From NCBI GenBank assembly GCA_947371865.1, contig CANBRH010000030.1, forward strand, positions 1 through 11,999: DNA of 11,999 nucleotides, given 5' to 3'. Shown here one piece after another: positions 11,151 to 11,999 of this stretch. Made by a program: the position numbers and the translations under genes. Every line of letters starts with the position of its first letter. Positions within the stretch are counted from its first letter, which is position 1. The DNA comes from Actinomycetota bacterium (lineage in GTDB: Bacteria > Actinomycetota > Actinomycetes > Nanopelagicales > Nanopelagicaceae). The notes below the pieces were generated by a model. That model saw only the letters and a list, made by a program, of their open reading frames with translations. It was not told where the DNA came from and made no database searches.

Positions 11151-11999
11151 ATGAAAAGAACTACGGCAAGCACGAGGGTTGCCGTAACAATAATTGCAGC
11201 GTTCGCGTTGATCCTGGGCACCTCCTCGATGCGCTCGTACGCTGCAACTGTTGCCGATGTAACACTCGGCACTGCCAGTGGATATTCACTTGTTTCTGGC
11301 GGAGTGATTGTCCTAGGCGCCACAACCTCCTTTAGCGGAACTGCACCATACGCGGGTGCAATTTCTCCGGGAACAATCGATGGCGCCATGCTCGGTGCTT
11401 TTACCACCGCTGGACTCACAACTTTTGAAAATAACTCGACCGCCGCAGCTACAGCTCTGGCAAATGTCACAAGCGCACTGAGCGTCATCAATTCATTGAC
11501 TGGAACTTTGACTACTGCAGAAATTGGTGGAAATACTTACGCACCCGGCGTTTACGATGTTCCATCGGGATCAGCCCTCAGCATCGCCACTCCGGTCACG
11601 CTTAATGGTGGCGGGGATTACAACTCGGTTTTTATCTTTCGTACAACCGCGGCCATGACCGTCGGGGCAAGTTTGACCGTCACATTCACCAATGGTGCCC
11701 AACCGGCACATATCTACTGGGTAGTAGGAGCGGCGCTCACTACTGGAGCTAATACGACATTGCCCGGCAATTTCATCGCATCTGCTGCGATTACAACCGG
11801 CGGATCTTCCATCATTAATGGGTCTGTGCTTGGTTTGGGATCAGTCAGCCTAGGTGCATCTTCTTCGATAGTTCATAACGCGCGTCTCGTTGCGCCTACG
11901 CCGACGCCAACGCCCACACCCACGCCCACACCGACTCCGACTCCGACTCCCACCCCCACCCCCACTCCCACCCCCACTCCCACCCCCACTCCCACGCTC
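11151..11999 (+). CDS. Secreted ice-binding protein (DUF3494), 3' end missing
   Basis: 283 codons are visible and the frame stays open at the window edge. Residues 1 to about 31 are a signal peptide (MKRTTASTRVAVTIIAAFAL, cleavage near SYA-A). Residues about 36-247 match the DUF3494 ice-binding fold, a right-handed beta solenoid with a long helix: VTLGTASGYSLVSGG, an ISPGT turn (71-75), the helical block TAAATALANVTSALSVINSL (97-116), GNTYAPGVYDVPSG (127-140), DYNSVFIFRTTAAMTVGAS (156-174), NGAQPAHIYWVVGAALTTGA (181-200), then 'NFIASAAITTGGSSIINGSV'. Family members bind ice, either inhibiting recrystallisation or anchoring cells to ice. Thr-rich TTGANTT (197-203) could belong to an ice-contact face. 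From P249 on the chain is 17 Pro-Thr pairs and one further residue, a linker to a missing C-terminal part that may hold a wall or membrane anchor. The upstream LEA-like gene ends 19 bases before. Confidence 0.9.
   Translation, partial: MKRTTASTRVAVTIIAAFALILGTSSMRSYAATVADVTLGTASGYSLVSGGVIVLGATTSFSGTAPYAGAISPGTIDGAMLGAFTTAGLTTFENNSTAAATALANVTSALSVINSLTGTLTTAEIGGNTYAPGVYDVPSGSALSIATPVTLNGGGDYNSVFIFRTTAAMTVGASLTVTFTNGAQPAHIYWVVGAALTTGANTTLPGNFIASAAITTGGSSIINGSVLGLGSVSLGASSSIVHNARLVAPTPTPTPTPTPTPTPTPTPTPTPTPTPTPTPTPTL
11895..11996 (+). repeat. (Pro-Thr)17 coding microsatellite
   Basis: Seventeen CCN-ACN codon pairs. The first six use varied codons; pairs 7-9 are identical CCGACT (11931-11948). 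From pair 11 to 16 a 12-base unit, CCCACCCCCACT, is repeated exactly three times (11955-11990). Changes in copy number by 6 or 12 bases keep the reading frame, so this would vary linker length and not switch the gene off. The repeat encodes an extended wall-spanning linker. Confidence 0.9.
11949..11993 (-). other. Potential G-quadruplex on the template strand of the Pro-Thr repeat
   Basis: On the minus strand there are many runs of three to five G separated by one or a few bases (GGGAGTGGGGGTGGGAGTG pattern), well beyond the four short-looped G-runs needed for a quadruplex. The structure would form on the template strand of the ice-binding protein gene, with a C-rich coding strand. Confidence 0.55.

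Noticed and set aside
11141..11491. Minus-strand open frame of 116 codons at the right end
   Set aside because: It is the antisense shadow of the ice-binding protein gene; it has low-complexity Ala/Val composition and no ribosome site, while the plus-strand frame has a signal peptide and a recognisable family.

Overview
The window reads as chromosomal sequence from a free-living planktonic actinobacterium, most likely one of the small-genome freshwater lineages (Nanopelagicales/acI or a relative). This is an inference from gene content, not a computed placement. The pointers are: G+C near 50% overall (sampled 60-base lines range from about 35% to 58%); short intergenic gaps; actinobacterial-type versions of the malic enzyme, HNH endonuclease and UbiA proteins; a secreted protein ending in a 'KKVTAxxPKCPAGYKKK' tail, which I associate with these aquatic actinobacteria; and several genes with the leaderless-mRNA layout (a TANNNT -10 box six bases before the ATG). 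I see no tRNA, rRNA, CRISPR array, insertion sequence or phage gene.

Layout. Left edge: the 3' end of a plus-strand YciI-like gene, then a strong hairpin terminator (175-209). A minus-strand block follows: an HNH endonuclease (288-1199, noticeably AT-richer than other genes sampled), a small secreted protein (1352-1831), a small eRF1-domain-3-like protein (1894-2307) and an ACT-domain malic enzyme (2405-3802). In the middle, a lone plus-strand gene for a secreted Ala/Lys/Pro-rich protein (4048-4695) ends in a textbook terminator (4717-4753). A long minus-strand run follows, listed here in transcription order from right to left: UbiA-family prenyltransferase (start 10700), TRIC/UPF0126 membrane protein (start 9890), DinB-fold protein (9247), MFS transporter (8787), exported beta-propeller (start 7545) and a PLP-dependent cysteine-desulfurase-like enzyme (6485). 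Right edge: two plus-strand genes 19 bases apart, a small charged LEA/CsbD-like helical protein and a secreted ice-binding (DUF3494) protein that runs off the window inside a Pro-Thr linker.

How it fits together. Most of the window is ordinary central metabolism and membrane or envelope functions, and no single pathway links it. The most notable pair is the LEA-like gene plus the ice-binding protein, which looks like a freezing- or desiccation-tolerance cassette. The clearest structure beyond gene content is the TANNNT-N6-ATG arrangement at five or six gene starts. It corrects three annotated starts (beta-propeller, TRIC protein, UbiA) and suggests a mixed leaderless / Shine-Dalgarno translation system. 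No stretch above 300 bases lacks a gene. The longest gaps (about 130-250 bases) hold the terminators, palindromes and promoter-like sites listed below.
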